This document shows positions 10,461 through 20,219 of a DNA stretch of 64,000 bases, one piece after another. Origin of the DNA: Mesobacillus jeotgali (lineage in GTDB: Bacteria; Bacillota; Bacilli; Bacillales; Cytobacillaceae); the NCBI RefSeq assembly GCF_900166585.1, contig NZ_FVZC01000009.1, positions 2,429,444-2,493,443 of the forward strand. The letters run 5' to 3'. Position numbers and translations under genes: made by a program. Numbering within the stretch: position 1 is the stretch's first letter; each line of letters starts with the position of its first letter. A model generated the notes under the pieces. The model was not told the DNA's origin. It saw only the letters and a program-made list of their open reading frames with translations, and did not search any database.

Positions 10461-10649
10461 TTTGAATCCTCCCGGTAAATATCGCATTATACTTTCCTTA
10501 TTGTACCCATGCACTGAAAAAAAAGAAAATAATCTGTTTGAATTTTATTACTTACAGCTTTGGCTTAGGAATCTTAAATGCTGTCATAATCCCGCTCTTT
10601 TTTTGACAGCTTTAGCAGACTGACCCCAATATTTATGACACCTATTAAA

Positions 10650-10696
10650 AACAAAAAGCTGTCAGAATCGTTTTGCTCAGCTTTCTGACAGCTTCA
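10650..10696 (-). terminator. Terminator of the lipoprotein gene at 10705
   Basis: An 11-bp stem, AAGCTGTCAGAA with its complement, interrupted only by the loop, and a minus-strand TTTTTGTTTTT tail. Confidence 0.82.
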
Positions 10697-10704
10697 TCAT
10701 AAAG

Positions 10705-11208
10705 TTATTTTACTTTTACAGAATTCGCAATTTCCATCATTGCTTCGGCATCTTCTCTTACATTTTCCGTTTCAGTGGTCAGCTTGACACCGCCGATGCC
10801 GACAATTAATTGATAGTTTTTTTCTTTCAATTGCTTGACCAGCATGTAGCCGAATTTCCCGTTTTTACTGAAAGTCTCATTCGCGTCCCATTTTTTCTGC
10901 TGCTTAACAGTAGAGTTATAAACTACTTTGCTGTCTTCTTTTTCATGTTGATTATAAAAAAGAATATAGGTTTTCGATCCGTCCTTGAATAAGACGTTAT
11001 TAGGAGTTTCCTCTTCAACTTCATAATCTGCTGGCAAGTAATATTCTATGTCTTTTGCACTATTGTTTGGTTTTTCAGGCTGGCTTTCTAATGTATTCGC
11101 AACTTCTTTTTTTATTTCAGCCTTTTGTTCTGGAAATGAGGCAGAGCAAGCGCTCAGCAGAAATACTCCTACTATAACAAGCCCAAATGCCCTTCTGAAC
11201 TTCATCAT
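10705..11208 (-). CDS. Small secreted lipoprotein of unknown function
   Basis: A 167-residue protein with a type II signal peptide: basic MMKFRR, hydrophobic core, and lipobox LLSAC with Cys at residue 21, so it should be anchored to the outer face of the membrane. The mature part is lysine/glutamate-rich with an alpha+beta pattern and no family motif that I recognise. The start is supported by GGGGG 8 bases upstream. It is a single-gene unit with its own terminator and no counterpart at this position in B. subtilis. Confidence 0.75.
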   Translation of the reverse strand: MMKFRRAFGLVIVGVFLLSACSASFPEQKAEIKKEVANTLESQPEKPNNSAKDIEYYLPADYEVEEETPNNVLFKDGSKTYILFYNQHEKEDSKVVYNSTVKQQKKWDANETFSKNGKFGYMLVKQLKEKNYQLIVGIGGVKLTTETENVREDAEAMMEIANSVKVK

Positions 11209-11349
11209 ACTTTTTTCCCCCTAGCTAAGGACTTAACCACTCCTTTTCTATCATACCTTTCTTGCTTGATTGGTGACAAGGCTTCGCAAGCGTTTTTTGT
11301 TGGAAATTAAGACATTTTTCAGAAATTTGTCGAGAAACCTTTCTGAACC

Positions 11350-11376
11350 TAAAAAGACAGCCGATTAAGACTGTCC
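11350..11376 (-). terminator. Terminator of the DUF84 gene
   Basis: Minus-strand GGACAGTCTTAATCGGCTGTCTTTTTAGG: short stem (ACAGTC/GGCTGT) and T5 tail directly after the stop codon region. Confidence 0.65.
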
Positions 11377-11383
11377 ATTTTTT

Positions 11384-11893
11384 TCATTTAGTTTTATATT
11401 CATATTGTCCAGCGAGCAATTTCATGACATGAGTGAACATTTCACTGCGGTTGATTTGTCCATTTGTAAAAATCCCAATGGCCCCTTCATTACTTCTCAC
11501 ATTCCGTTTCCTGGAATACTCGTCCATTACTGGGCCCAGCTCAGCCCCTGCCAATAATTGCTGAGCGACTTCATCCGGAAGCGGAATCCTGGCTCCCCCG
11601 GCAATGATTGGGTCCATTCCTTTTACTGACAATGCCCCCCAGTTGCAAAGCATCAATCCAAATGGAGTTTGCTGGACACCACCTTCAAGTCCGATGCCGA
11701 TTTCAGCTTCTGCTTTTTCAGCAGACTGTTTTGCCCTGTTGACTGCTCCTCTGATGGTTTCCTCATCGGACATCGGCTGGTCGCTCACACCCGATTCAGC
11801 ATCGATTGAGATGATCTCAACATCTGTATCTTTAAATGCTTCCTTTACGGCGTTTATTTTTGCCGGATTTTTTGAACCTATTGCCACTTTCAT
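11384..11893 (-). CDS. yjjX: DUF84 inosine/xanthosine triphosphatase (YjjX type)
   Basis: A 169-residue member of the DUF84/YjjX family, which hydrolyses non-canonical ITP and XTP to keep them out of nucleic acids. The N-terminus KVAIGSKNPAKINAVKEAF is the family substrate-binding loop; DEETIRGAVNRAKQA-type and GIGLEGGVQ blocks follow. Length matches the family (about 170-180). The start has AAAGGCGG upstream. It is downstream of ytoP on the same strand. The activity in Gram-positive members has been little tested. Confidence 0.82.
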   Translation of the reverse strand: MKVAIGSKNPAKINAVKEAFKDTDVEIISIDAESGVSDQPMSDEETIRGAVNRAKQSAEKAEAEIGIGLEGGVQQTPFGLMLCNWGALSVKGMDPIIAGGARIPLPDEVAQQLLAGAELGPVMDEYSRKRNVRSNEGAIGIFTNGQINRSEMFTHVMKLLAGQYEYKTK

Positions 11894-11917
11894 AAGCTTT
11901 TCCGCCTTTCATTCCAT

Positions 11918-11948
11918 GAAAAAGGAGCAGTTGTCATCTGCCCCTTAT
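11918..11948 (-). terminator. Terminator of ytoP
   Basis: Minus-strand GGGGCAGATGACAACTGCTCC followed by TTTTTC. It sits between ytoP and the DUF84 gene. Confidence 0.7.
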
Positions 11949-11958
11949 TTCGAGTAGG

Positions 11959-13032
11959 TTAGCTATTGTTTTTGATTGTTTCCACTGTTGTCTTATCTGC
12001 TGCCTTAACAAGCTTGATAAGCAGTTCCTTTGCTGCTGCATAGTCATCAACATGGATCATGGATGCTGCTGTATGGATGTATCGTGAGCAGATACCGATG
12101 ACCGCACTCGGGATTCCCTGATTGGAAGTATGGACTCTTCCAGCATCGGTTCCACCCTGGGAAACAAAATACTGGTAAGGAATATCATGTGTTTCAGCCA
12201 TATCCAGGATGAACTCTCTCATGCCGCGATGAGTGACCATCGAACGGTCAAGAATTCTTAGTAATGTTCCCTTGCCAAGCTGGCCGAATTCATTTTTGTC
12301 TCCTGACATATCATTCGCCGGGCTTGCGTCAAGCGCAAAGAAAATGTCTGGATCAATCATATTCGCAGCAGTCTGTGCGCCTCTTAATCCGACTTCTTCC
12401 TGGACTGTCGCACCGGAGTATAGCGTATTTGGCAATTGGATGTCCTTTGTTTCTTTCAACAATTCAATCGCCAGGCCGCAGCCATAACGGTTATCCCATG
12501 CTTTTGCGAGAATCTTCTTCTCGTTTGCCATCGGGGTGAATGGACAGATCGGCAAGATTGGCTGTCCCGGTTTGATTCCGATTCTGATTGCATCTTCTTT
12601 ATCATCTGCACCGATATCGATCAGCATATTCTTGATTTCCATTGGTTTATTCCGTTTTGATTCATCGAGCAGATGAGGAGGGATCGAGCCGATTACACCA
12701 GTAACCGGTCCATTGTTCGTGATGATCTGGACACGCTGTGCCAAAAGCACCTGGCTCCACCAGCCGCCAAGTGTCTGGAATCTAATCATCCCGTTTTTCG
12801 TAATGGAAGTCACCATGAAACCGACTTCATCCATATGGCCGGCAACCATGATTTTCGGTCCATCCGGATTGCCTTTTTTTACTCCGAACACACTTCCCAA
12901 TTTATCCTGGATCAATTCATCAGAATACTGTTCCAGCTGCTCACGCATGAATTTGCGGACTGCATGCTCATTGCCTGGTGCACCAGGTAATTCTGTCAAT
13001 GTTTTAAACAGGCTTAAAGTTTGCTCGTTCAT
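11959..13032 (-). CDS. ytoP: M42 family aminopeptidase YtoP
   Basis: A 357-residue M42 glutamyl/leucyl aminopeptidase, forming large cytosolic complexes that trim peptides with two metal ions. All ligand motifs are visible: [10 protein letters not shown] (His, Asp), [12 protein letters not shown] (Asp), [11 protein letters not shown] (catalytic Glu pair), [14 protein letters not shown] (Asp) and [11 protein letters not shown] (His). Length is usual for the family. It sits as in B. subtilis between the ytzB/ytnP and ytp genes. Confidence 0.92.
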   Translation of the reverse strand: MNEQTLSLFKTLTELPGAPGNEHAVRKFMREQLEQYSDELIQDKLGSVFGVKKGNPDGPKIMVAGHMDEVGFMVTSITKNGMIRFQTLGGWWSQVLLAQRVQIITNNGPVTGVIGSIPPHLLDESKRNKPMEIKNMLIDIGADDKEDAIRIGIKPGQPILPICPFTPMANEKKILAKAWDNRYGCGLAIELLKETKDIQLPNTLYSGATVQEEVGLRGAQTAANMIDPDIFFALDASPANDMSGDKNEFGQLGKGTLLRILDRSMVTHRGMREFILDMAETHDIPYQYFVSQGGTDAGRVHTSNQGIPSAVIGICSRYIHTAASMIHVDDYAAAKELLIKLVKAADKTTVETIKNNS

Positions 13033-13232
13033 TTAACTGCTCCTTCGCAATGAAAATTTAGGGTTACTAAACATTATGTATACATTCCATTTTACAGAAC
13101 ATTCGCTATGCGTGCCAGTCTTAATCTTTCATGCACCTTTTTCTGAGGGGCAATAATCCTTTAATCCTGTATAGCGATTTGTTATGATGAAGATAACTGA
13201 AATTCCATATATAACCTTGGAGGTACTCGACT

Positions 13233-13547
13233 ATGAACTGGAAAGCCTTTATCCTCGGCGTTGGTGCCGGCCTGGCTGGTGCATATGCTGTAAAAGAACT
13301 CGCTTCACAAAAAGAAACTGTCTCAGCTGAAAAAGTATTGAATGATGCAAAGGCCGCTTTTAAAAAATCCGGGCCCATCAGCGGTTCATGGATCAATATG
13401 ACAGTTGAACCTTATTCCAAAACGCCAATTGAATACAAGGTTTACAAAGGCGGAATCTCACGAAATGTTAACGGCGAGGTCGAGCAATATGAGTTTATCG
13501 CAGACGCGGCGACTGGAACCATATTGGATGCCTACCCTTTAAATTAA
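13233..13547 (+). CDS. ytzB: YtzB, PepSY-domain small membrane protein
   Basis: A 104-residue protein with an N-terminal hydrophobic segment (AFILGVGAGLAGAYAVKEL, residues 5-23) that probably anchors it, and a PepSY-like C-terminal domain (YEFIADAATGTILDAYPLN ending). PepSY domains often bind or inhibit peptidases; no target can be deduced here. The start has a clear GGAGG at 9 bases. It is convergent with ytnP. Confidence 0.8.
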   Translation: MNWKAFILGVGAGLAGAYAVKELASQKETVSAEKVLNDAKAAFKKSGPISGSWINMTVEPYSKTPIEYKVYKGGISRNVNGEVEQYEFIADAATGTILDAYPLN

Positions 13548-13561
13548 ATCCTAAGAAATTC

Positions 13562-13589
13562 AGACCTGCAGCTGCAGGTCTATTTTTTT
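13562..13589 (+). terminator. Terminator of ytzB
   Basis: A 20-bp perfect palindrome, AGACCTGCAGCTGCAGGTCT, followed by ATTTTTTT. The T-tract overlaps the last codons of convergent ytnP (stop at 13580). Confidence 0.8.
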
Positions 13590-14419
13590 CGCTCAATTGT
13601 TTCTGTTATTTTTCCTTCCTGGTCAAACTTGACGGCCCTGTACAAAGCATCATGGTAAAATGTGAACCACGCGTCCCTGCTGATTCCAAAGTCAAGCCAC
13701 TTTTCCTTGGCAAAAATCGAATCCATCGGGTAATCGTCATAAGCCATTACCCAGAGCGGATTTTGATGGGCATGTGTCGGCATGATATCAGCCATATGGA
13801 CAATAGTCGACTCTTCATCCTCAACCAACAGAATGGAGTGGCCATCGCTGTGCCCCCCTGTATGTACCATCTTAATCGGCCCATATGACCATTCTTTTTC
13901 AAATGCCTCCACCTGTTGTTCGATTCCCTGCCAGTTTTCTTTCCAGTATGTACTTTTGGATCTGATATTAGGATTGCGCATTTCATCCCATTCAATCTGT
14001 GATGTGATGATTTTTGCATTCGGAAAAACGGAAGACAGTTCACCATTCACCTCTTTTGTTAATCCACAGGCATGGTCAAAATGCATATGGGTCATCAGGA
14101 TGAAATCAATATCCGCAGCAGTTAGTCCTAGCAATTCCAGCTCAGCATCAAGACTTGATTCTTCCAGGACACCAAAATTACGCTTTTGTTTTTCATTTAG
14201 TTTCCCATTTCCCATCCCGGTTTCAACAAGGAAATTCTTTCCCTCTGCCTGGATTAAGATTGGATCGGTCCTCAATTGTATCTGGTTTTTGTCATTCACT
14301 TCATATTTTCTAGCCCATAGCGCTTTCGGTACGACCCCGAACATCGCGCCGCCATCCAGGTGGGTTACCCCGCCATTCAGCCACTTGAGCTTCACGTTTC
14401 GCAAATCCAGGTTTTCCAT
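13580..14419 (-). CDS. ytnP: YtnP metallo-beta-lactamase-fold hydrolase
   Basis: A 279-residue metallo-beta-lactamase-fold protein. The dinuclear metal motif [11 protein letters not shown] (HxHxDH) is present, with a later GGHSDGHS and [12 protein letters not shown] providing further ligands. In B. subtilis, YtnP was described as a lactonase that degrades signalling lactones, including quorum-quenching of streptomycin-inducing signals. The start at 14419 follows AGGGGGATT by 7 bases. The substrate in this organism is unproven. Confidence 0.86.
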   Translation of the reverse strand: MENLDLRNVKLKWLNGGVTHLDGGAMFGVVPKALWARKYEVNDKNQIQLRTDPILIQAEGKNFLVETGMGNGKLNEKQKRNFGVLEESSLDAELELLGLTAADIDFILMTHMHFDHACGLTKEVNGELSSVFPNAKIITSQIEWDEMRNPNIRSKSTYWKENWQGIEQQVEAFEKEWSYGPIKMVHTGGHSDGHSILLVEDEESTIVHMADIMPTHAHQNPLWVMAYDDYPMDSIFAKEKWLDFGISRDAWFTFYHDALYRAVKFDQEGKITETIERKK

Positions 14420-14524
14420 AGCCAATCCCCCTTTTTCTTTTGATTGTAACATTAGGATTTTAAATTTTTAAATAATTCAACTTTCACTTTGTCCTTTTAT
14501 TTATGGATTTACTTGTGAATTTTT

Positions 14525-14640
14525 TTATTGGCGGAGTTCACATATTTATTGGCGATCATTTATTTTTATTGGCGATAATCCGATTTTATTGGCGAAAATT
14601 AATTTTTATTGGCGATTTTCACACATTTATTGGCGAATTG
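14525..14640. repeat. Six-unit array of TTATTGGCGA at about 20-21 bp period
   Basis: TTGGCG starts at 14528, 14549, 14569, 14589, 14609 and 14630 (steps 21, 20, 20, 20, 21). The shared core is TTTATTGGCGA; the 10-11 bases between are AT-rich and differ from unit to unit. It fills most of the 285-base gap between ytnP and trmB. It is not a coding tandem repeat and not a CRISPR (spacers too short). Confidence 0.9.
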
Positions 14641-14667
14641 GAAAATTCCGCTCATTTTTCCCAGTAA

Positions 14668-14695
14668 ATAAAACAACCGGCAAAAAGGCCGGTCG
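14668..14695 (-). terminator. Terminator of trmB
   Basis: Minus-strand GCGACCGGCCTTTTTGCCGGTTGTTTTATT: a 6-7 bp GC stem with a T-rich tail right behind the trmB stop. Confidence 0.8.
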
Positions 14696-14704
14696 CAAAC
14701 TTAC

Positions 14705-15349
14705 TTATTTAGATTGAAATTGCACTTCACAACGGTATATCCGACTGCCTCTTGAGGAGAATTTCTCCTCATACTCCGTCATGATGTTACCTTCGTAATC
14801 ACTCTTGTGCAGGTCAAGGCTGACAAAGTTCAGCTTCATGCCATAATGCGAAAAGCTAATCAGTGAGTACTCAAATAATCCCTGATTATCAGTCTTGAAA
14901 TGAATCTCGCCATTTTTAACAAGGATGGATTCATAAACTTCAAGGAAAGATTTGAACGTCAGTCTTCTTTTTTCATGGCGGGTTTTTGGCCATGGATCGG
15001 AGAAGTTCAAATAAACCCGGCTGACGTCCCCGCTTTCGAAATACTTGGCAAGCTCAGCACCGTTGACATTCATCAGCTTGCAGTTTGGAAGCTCTTCCTC
15101 AATCAGCTTGTCCAAGGCGCTGACAATGACGCTTTCCTGCAACTCAATCCCAATATAGTTAATGTCTGGATTAGCTTTGGCCATACCCGTGATGAATTGG
15201 CCTTTCCCAGTACCAATTTCGATATGGAGCGGCTGGTCTTTTTCAAAAACCTTGCCCCATTGTCCCCGCTGCTGCTCAGGGTCCTGGATCACATAATTCG
15301 AGTATTCCTGCAATTTATCTTTAGCCCAAGGCTTGTTTCTTAGTCTCAT
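14705..15349 (-). CDS. trmB: tRNA (guanine-N7-)-methyltransferase TrmB
   Basis: A 214-residue class I SAM methyltransferase that makes m7G46 in the tRNA variable loop (YtmQ in B. subtilis). The SAM-binding [11 protein letters not shown] is at about residues 43-53, and the family-specific [16 protein letters not shown] holds catalytic residues. Full family length. The neighbours ytzH and ytmP are as in B. subtilis. Confidence 0.94.
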   Translation of the reverse strand: MRLRNKPWAKDKLQEYSNYVIQDPEQQRGQWGKVFEKDQPLHIEIGTGKGQFITGMAKANPDINYIGIELQESVIVSALDKLIEEELPNCKLMNVNGAELAKYFESGDVSRVYLNFSDPWPKTRHEKRRLTFKSFLEVYESILVKNGEIHFKTDNQGLFEYSLISFSHYGMKLNFVSLDLHKSDYEGNIMTEYEEKFSSRGSRIYRCEVQFQSK

Positions 15350-15496
15350 ACTGACACCCCTGTACTATTTTCATTCGTTTCAAACAATATCATGCAACTC
15401 TGCTGTTTTCAAGGTGAAATTTCTCCTGGCTGCATAAACGTAAAAAGGAATCCACAATCTATATGTGAATTCCTTTTAAAAGAAAGGGTGATCGTT

Positions 15497-15787
15497 GTGC
15501 CATTAAGCCACCATGACCAGGTTAATTTATTAAAGGATATATTAAGCAACCAGCAGACTGACTGCTGCGGATCGGTTGCAGAGTACCAACAATTGGAACG
15601 CCTGATTAAATCGCTCATGGTCAACACGAATGTTGATGGAAATATCAAATCGATTCTTCAGGATGTTTATCACTATAGCCAGAACGGCATCAATACCTCA
15701 GATCTGGAACATCATATCCAAACTAATCGTGATCAGTTATCCCAGTGGGTCGATGATATCGGTCAATTCTTGATGAAAATTAAATAA
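15497..15787 (+). CDS. ytzH: YtzH-like protein
   Basis: A 96-residue cytosolic protein of the YtzH family (unknown function, Bacilli only). The start is GTG at 15497 with AAAGGGTG upstream; longer in-frame text is not family-like. It contains NQQTDCCGSVAEYQQLERL, with a vicinal Cys pair. Its last 8 bases overlap the convergent ytmP stop. It lies opposite in strand to trmB and ytmP. Confidence 0.72.
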   Translation: MPLSHHDQVNLLKDILSNQQTDCCGSVAEYQQLERLIKSLMVNTNVDGNIKSILQDVYHYSQNGINTSDLEHHIQTNRDQLSQWVDDIGQFLMKIK

Positions 15788-16553
15788 TTGCCTTTAAAAA
15801 GTCAATCCACTTTTCCATCTCTGGAATGCGGTTTTGGTTTTTATGCCATTGAATCGAAGAAAGCGATTGGGCTAATGCATACCATTTCATCCGCTGCCTG
15901 AGGTTCTCCGTCAGGCTGATGCCGTACTTGTCCAGCCAGGCTTCCCACTCCTCCAATGGTATGTATGAGTAAAGGAGAAGTCCAAGATCAATGGCAGGAT
16001 CAGCAATCATCGCCCCATCCCAATCAATCAAATACAACTGGTTGTCTTCAGTAAGCAGCCAGTTGTTATGATTCACGTCGCAATGGCAGACAACCTTTTC
16101 GGAAGAGTCGACATGGCTGACGTTTTCAGAAAGGAAATCCATGGCCTGAATGACTGCCGGCTTCGACCGAAGCTCCTCATCCAAGTCCTCTTTAAGGGCA
16201 TGCAGGAACATTTCGGGTTTCAGCGGGCTTTTTCCAAGCCTTGTAAGCATCCCAAGAAGCGGGTCTGATGCGTGGATTTTCTTTAAAAGCTTGGCCACAC
16301 GGTCATTGTTCATATCCCCGGGCTTCAGCTCACTCCCATTCATCCATTGCTGCGCCGTTATAACATCTCCGTTTTCTAACCTTTTAGTCCAAACAAGCTT
16401 GGGTACGATTCCTTCTGCTGAGAGTACAGCAAGAAAAGGGGATGAATTTCGTTTTAAAAACAGCCTTTGTTCTTCATGCTGTGCAAAATAGGCAGCACCG
16501 GTTGCGCCGCCAGCAGGAACGATCTCCCAATCCTGTCCAAATAAATGTTCCAA
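15780..16553 (-). CDS. ytmP: YtmP, aminoglycoside phosphotransferase-fold kinase
   Basis: A 257-residue APH/choline-kinase-fold protein. The catalytic loop VCHCDVNHNNWLL (HxDxxxxN) and the metal-binding LIDWDGAMIADPAIDL are present, so it is probably an active small-molecule kinase. The N-terminal FGQDWEIVPAGGATGAAYFA nucleotide-binding region is also recognisable. Its substrate is unknown. It overlaps the end of convergent ytzH by 8 bases. Confidence 0.82.
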   Translation of the reverse strand: MEHLFGQDWEIVPAGGATGAAYFAQHEEQRLFLKRNSSPFLAVLSAEGIVPKLVWTKRLENGDVITAQQWMNGSELKPGDMNNDRVAKLLKKIHASDPLLGMLTRLGKSPLKPEMFLHALKEDLDEELRSKPAVIQAMDFLSENVSHVDSSEKVVCHCDVNHNNWLLTEDNQLYLIDWDGAMIADPAIDLGLLLYSYIPLEEWEAWLDKYGISLTENLRQRMKWYALAQSLSSIQWHKNQNRIPEMEKWIDFLKAII

Positions 16554-16653
16554 AGTTAGTCACCTTCATTTATCACTATTTCCCTTGTGCTGAATAACCG
16601 GAAATGGATTCTCTAAAATCTAAATTCACTGTTGTTTCTATAATCGGAAATAA

Positions 16654-16878
16654 GAAAAGCGCAAGCGCCCTGGTCAGTCCCGGCAAACACATACCGCCAA
16701 AAAAACGCCACGTCCTCCCAAAAGCGATCGCTTTCGGTCGTGTGATGCATCGTTTCGAAGCTTTCCTTATCCTGTGGCTGGCAGGTCTAGCCCATCGTGT
16801 GCAGGCCAGTTGAGTCACTTTTGACTTCATGGGCCGGAGCAGAACTTCTCGATGGGCTAGGTGCGGGAGCTGGACACT
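16654..16878 (+). repeat. Dispersed Bacillaceae intergenic element (GCGCAAGCGCC ... GAGCTGGACA type)
   Basis: The 5' end reads GAAAAGCGCAAGCGCCC and the 3' end GGGAGCTGGACA, the two ends of an intergenic element that I know from many Bacillus and Geobacillus genomes. The distal half folds: CTAGCCCATCG (16787-16797) pairs perfectly with CGATGGGCTAG (16850-16860). It has no coding frame of note. The rest of the 491-base gap (16554-17044) holds nothing else. Confidence 0.75.
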
Positions 16879-17044
16879 AATCTATAGTAAAGAAATCAAA
16901 TATTTTTATAAAGTAAAAAGACAGCTATTGATAGAAAAATACATACAATAGCTATCTTATAAATTTTATCCCCATAGGCTCGGTACGTCAACCCCAACAG
17001 CCCTAAATTAATATTTTGAAAAAGTTATCATTTCAAGGAACATG

Positions 17045-19180
17045 CTATTTTGCTGCAATAAACAGTGAGCATGGCTCCAGAAGGACCTTATTTCCTTCTA
17101 TATGGCGAAATGGCATTGCAGACGCATTTTCATGGTCAGCCAGGACATTCCATTTTGCCTCTTCCGAAAGTTCAACCAGCTGCTGATCCATTGAGGGGTT
17201 AATGAGAACAATGATTTTTTCCCATTGTTCTGCTTTTATTTCATAACCCATCAACGGTGCAGGCAATGGCCAAAATGACATCTTGCTGCGGATTTCCTCG
17301 CTGTCCCCGAGCCTGAATGCTTGGTTGGATTTCCGTATTTCAATGATCCCTTTAATATAGTCGACATTATCCCGGTTATCATCACGAAGGTCCCAATCTA
17401 GCCAGTTTATTTCATCAGGAGACCTGTAGCTGTTGCCAATCCCTTTTTTTGTCCTGAAGAATTCCTGGCCGCTGTGCAAAAACGGAATTCCCTGTGCCAG
17501 CAAAACCATGGATGTCGCCAGCCTGTGCTGTTTTTTCAAAATAGCTTCATCCTGGTCGGAATTGCATATTTTCAGCTTATCCCACAATGTATGATTATCA
17601 TGCGACTCAATATAATTCACAGACTGGGCCGGCTGAAGGAATAAGCCGTTCCGCTTGCCGATTCCAATACTGCCTGCCATCACCTGTTTTGCAGCTTCTA
17701 GATACCGATCATTTCCTAAAGCATACCCTTTATCGTAGGTATTAAAGGTACTCCCCTTAATGGAATCCCGGAACCAGTCATTGAATTGTCCAATCCCCGG
17801 AAGCTTTGCCTGATTGGCAATATTGGCTTTCCTGTCGCCTGGGAGAGGTGTGTTCAAATCCCAGCCTTCGCCGATGATCAAAACATCTGGCTTCATCTCA
17901 GCCACAGCCTTCCTTACTGCTGCCATGGTCTCGATATCAAGGATTCCCATCAAATCGAAACGAAATCCATCGAGATGATACTCCTGCAGCCAATAAAGCA
18001 CTGAGTCTACGATGTATTTTCTAGCCATCAGCCTTTCAGAAGCGATATCGTTCCCAACTCCTGTTCCATTTGAGGGAAGACCATTGTCATCATGGCGAAA
18101 ATAATAGCCCGGCACTATTTTTTCAAAAGGAGAATCTTCCCGAATGTATACGTGATTATATACCACATCCATAATGACACCCATTCCCATTTTGTGTATT
18201 GCGGAGATTAGCTGTTTAAGCTCAATGATCCGATTGTAGGGATCTGCAGGGTCCGTCGCATAGCTTCCATCCGGGACATTATAATGGACAGGATTATAAC
18301 CCCAGTTATAGGAACTGCTTCGATCCAGTTCGTCAACTCCTTCGAAATCATTGAATGGAAGAAGCTCAATATGAGTGACACCGAGCTCCTTGATATAAGA
18401 TAACCCAGTCATCTCCCCCATCGGAGTCCTCGTATCGATTTCAGCAGCGCCCAAATACGTCCCTTTCCTTGCTGTTCCACTGTTTGGATGCATCGTCAAG
18501 TCCCTGATATGAGCTTCATAGATAATCGCACCCACCGGACGGCTCACTGGCGAAATATCACTGTTCGCCCCCCGCGCTTTGACCGGGTCGATCACAACAC
18601 CATATTCACCATTGACCGTTAATGCAATTGCATAAGGATCAACCGCCTCTCTCCATTCGAGATTGAAACAGACCAGGAAAGAATAGCGATAAAGTTCCAG
18701 ATTCCTGTCTACTGTAATGCTCCAAATACCTTTTTCAACCCGTTCCATATTAATAAACTCAGGATTATGCTGAGCATCCCTGAATAGCTTCAGCCTGATT
18801 TTCGCAGCGGTTGGGGCCCATACTTTGAAAATTGTCTTTTCTTTTGCATAGCTGACCCCTAGGTCCGTTCCATCGTAAAAAAATAAGGTATCGAATTCCT
18901 CCGTTCGGATGACCGCTCCTATTTGGAGGTCGGTTTCACCGCCATGCCCATCTATTATTTTATAGGGTTTGCCTATTTCTGGCCTGACACTGGTAAAACA
19001 GATATATTTCACTGTATCCTCAAGGAATACCTTATCCCGGATTGCCATAGGCAAATCAACGTCCTCTCCCTGGAGCCTGAACTCATTCGAGTCACCTTCA
19101 AAATATGAATAAGGAAGCAAAACAGTAATTATATCCATTTGATCAAGATAGGCGTAAAATTTCCTTTCAATGGCAATCAT
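17045..19180 (-). CDS. amyX: Type I pullulanase
   Basis: A 711-residue glycoside hydrolase family 13 debranching enzyme, cleaving alpha-1,6 bonds in pullulan and glycogen-like glucans. No signal peptide, so it acts inside the cell. An N-terminal CBM48-type domain (around KTIFKVWAPTAAKIRL, residues 115-130) precedes the catalytic barrel with YNWGYNPVHYN, MDVVYNH, DGFRFDLMGI (nucleophile Asp), IGEGWD (acid Glu) and ESHDNHTLWDKL. Length matches AmyX of B. subtilis. Its start overlaps the ytlR stop by 14 bases, so the two are probably co-transcribed. Confidence 0.93.
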   Translation of the reverse strand: MIAIERKFYAYLDQMDIITVLLPYSYFEGDSNEFRLQGEDVDLPMAIRDKVFLEDTVKYICFTSVRPEIGKPYKIIDGHGGETDLQIGAVIRTEEFDTLFFYDGTDLGVSYAKEKTIFKVWAPTAAKIRLKLFRDAQHNPEFINMERVEKGIWSITVDRNLELYRYSFLVCFNLEWREAVDPYAIALTVNGEYGVVIDPVKARGANSDISPVSRPVGAIIYEAHIRDLTMHPNSGTARKGTYLGAAEIDTRTPMGEMTGLSYIKELGVTHIELLPFNDFEGVDELDRSSSYNWGYNPVHYNVPDGSYATDPADPYNRIIELKQLISAIHKMGMGVIMDVVYNHVYIREDSPFEKIVPGYYFRHDDNGLPSNGTGVGNDIASERLMARKYIVDSVLYWLQEYHLDGFRFDLMGILDIETMAAVRKAVAEMKPDVLIIGEGWDLNTPLPGDRKANIANQAKLPGIGQFNDWFRDSIKGSTFNTYDKGYALGNDRYLEAAKQVMAGSIGIGKRNGLFLQPAQSVNYIESHDNHTLWDKLKICNSDQDEAILKKQHRLATSMVLLAQGIPFLHSGQEFFRTKKGIGNSYRSPDEINWLDWDLRDDNRDNVDYIKGIIEIRKSNQAFRLGDSEEIRSKMSFWPLPAPLMGYEIKAEQWEKIIVLINPSMDQQLVELSEEAKWNVLADHENASAMPFRHIEGNKVLLEPCSLFIAAK

Positions 19181-20147
19181 TTATTTTCAACTCCTCGGTA
19201 TGCCCTGGATTGTTTTTTCCTGTTAAAATACTTAAGGCTTTTGGACACGCCTGGATCTTTAATGGTGTATGCCCGACCGCTTCTCCATCGGCATGGGCAA
19301 AGACGTCCTGTGGGGATAAAATGGTGATGGACTTGCCGGTAAATTGCTCAACTTCCTTGAAGTTCGTGTGTTTCCCCCAGAAGACACTGATGAAAACGAG
19401 CAATAGCTTCCATCTGGATATACTATGAACGACAGTGACATCAAGAATTCCGTCATCCGGACATGCAGCGGGAGCTATTTTCATGCCCCCTCCGTAGTAG
19501 GGCTGATTTGAAACGGTTACAAACCATGCATGATCATATCGGAACACTTTGCCGTCGACTGTTATTTCAATCGGGATGGTGCGGAAAGTGAGCAGTTTTT
19601 TTATAAGAATATAGACATAGACCAGCCTGCCGAGGGATACACGGTTCAGCAGTATTTTCATTGAGGACTCGTTTGATTCCTTTGCCACTGCTGCATCGAA
19701 GCCTACACCCATATTATTCATGAAGTAGGTTTCTTGTAATTCCTTGTGCTGAATTTTTCCGATGTCAATTTCGGCTGTGTGAGAATGGTTCTGGTCTGCC
19801 ACCAAATACAAGGCGTCCGCTGCCTTTTTGGGAATGGAAAATCCTCTTGAAAAATCATTTCCGGATCCTCCCGGTATAAATCCAACCGTAACATTAGGAT
19901 AGGTTGCCGCCCCATTCACCACTTCATGCAGCGTTCCGTCCCCTCCCACTGCCGCAATAATTGCCTGGCTGCCGTTTAAATTTCGCGCTATTGTCCCGGC
20001 GATTTCTTCTGCATGCCCGCTATATTCGGTAAAAAAGGCGAGATATAGGATATCCTGGGCCTTCATCTCTGCCTCTACCTTTCTCCAAATCTCCCTGCAT
20101 CTCCCATTTTTTGCGTTCGGATTGACGATGAAATAAAGTTTCTCCAT
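19167..20147 (-). CDS. ytlR: YtlR, diacylglycerol/lipid kinase-like protein
   Basis: A 326-residue DAGK-catalytic domain protein. The nucleotide motif AVGGDGTLHEVVNG (about residues 68-81) and FIPGGSGNDFSRGF are characteristic. Family members phosphorylate lipids such as diacylglycerol or sphingosine-like substrates at the membrane surface; the substrate here is undetermined. It overlaps amyX by 14 bases, the same adjacency as in B. subtilis. Confidence 0.88.
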   Translation of the reverse strand: MEKLYFIVNPNAKNGRCREIWRKVEAEMKAQDILYLAFFTEYSGHAEEIAGTIARNLNGSQAIIAAVGGDGTLHEVVNGAATYPNVTVGFIPGGSGNDFSRGFSIPKKAADALYLVADQNHSHTAEIDIGKIQHKELQETYFMNNMGVGFDAAVAKESNESSMKILLNRVSLGRLVYVYILIKKLLTFRTIPIEITVDGKVFRYDHAWFVTVSNQPYYGGGMKIAPAACPDDGILDVTVVHSISRWKLLLVFISVFWGKHTNFKEVEQFTGKSITILSPQDVFAHADGEAVGHTPLKIQACPKALSILTGKNNPGHTEELKINDCH

Positions 20148-20219
20148 ATGATCAACCTTTATCTATTTATTAGGTATATATCTTGTAACCTATCTGTCAA
20201 ACGATATTCGGAAGCGGTG

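Noticed and set aside
13580..14419. Other in-frame TGA candidates elsewhere (genes broken at a Cys codon)
   Set aside because: All other genes in the window have full-length uninterrupted frames with family-typical ends; cueP is the only such case.
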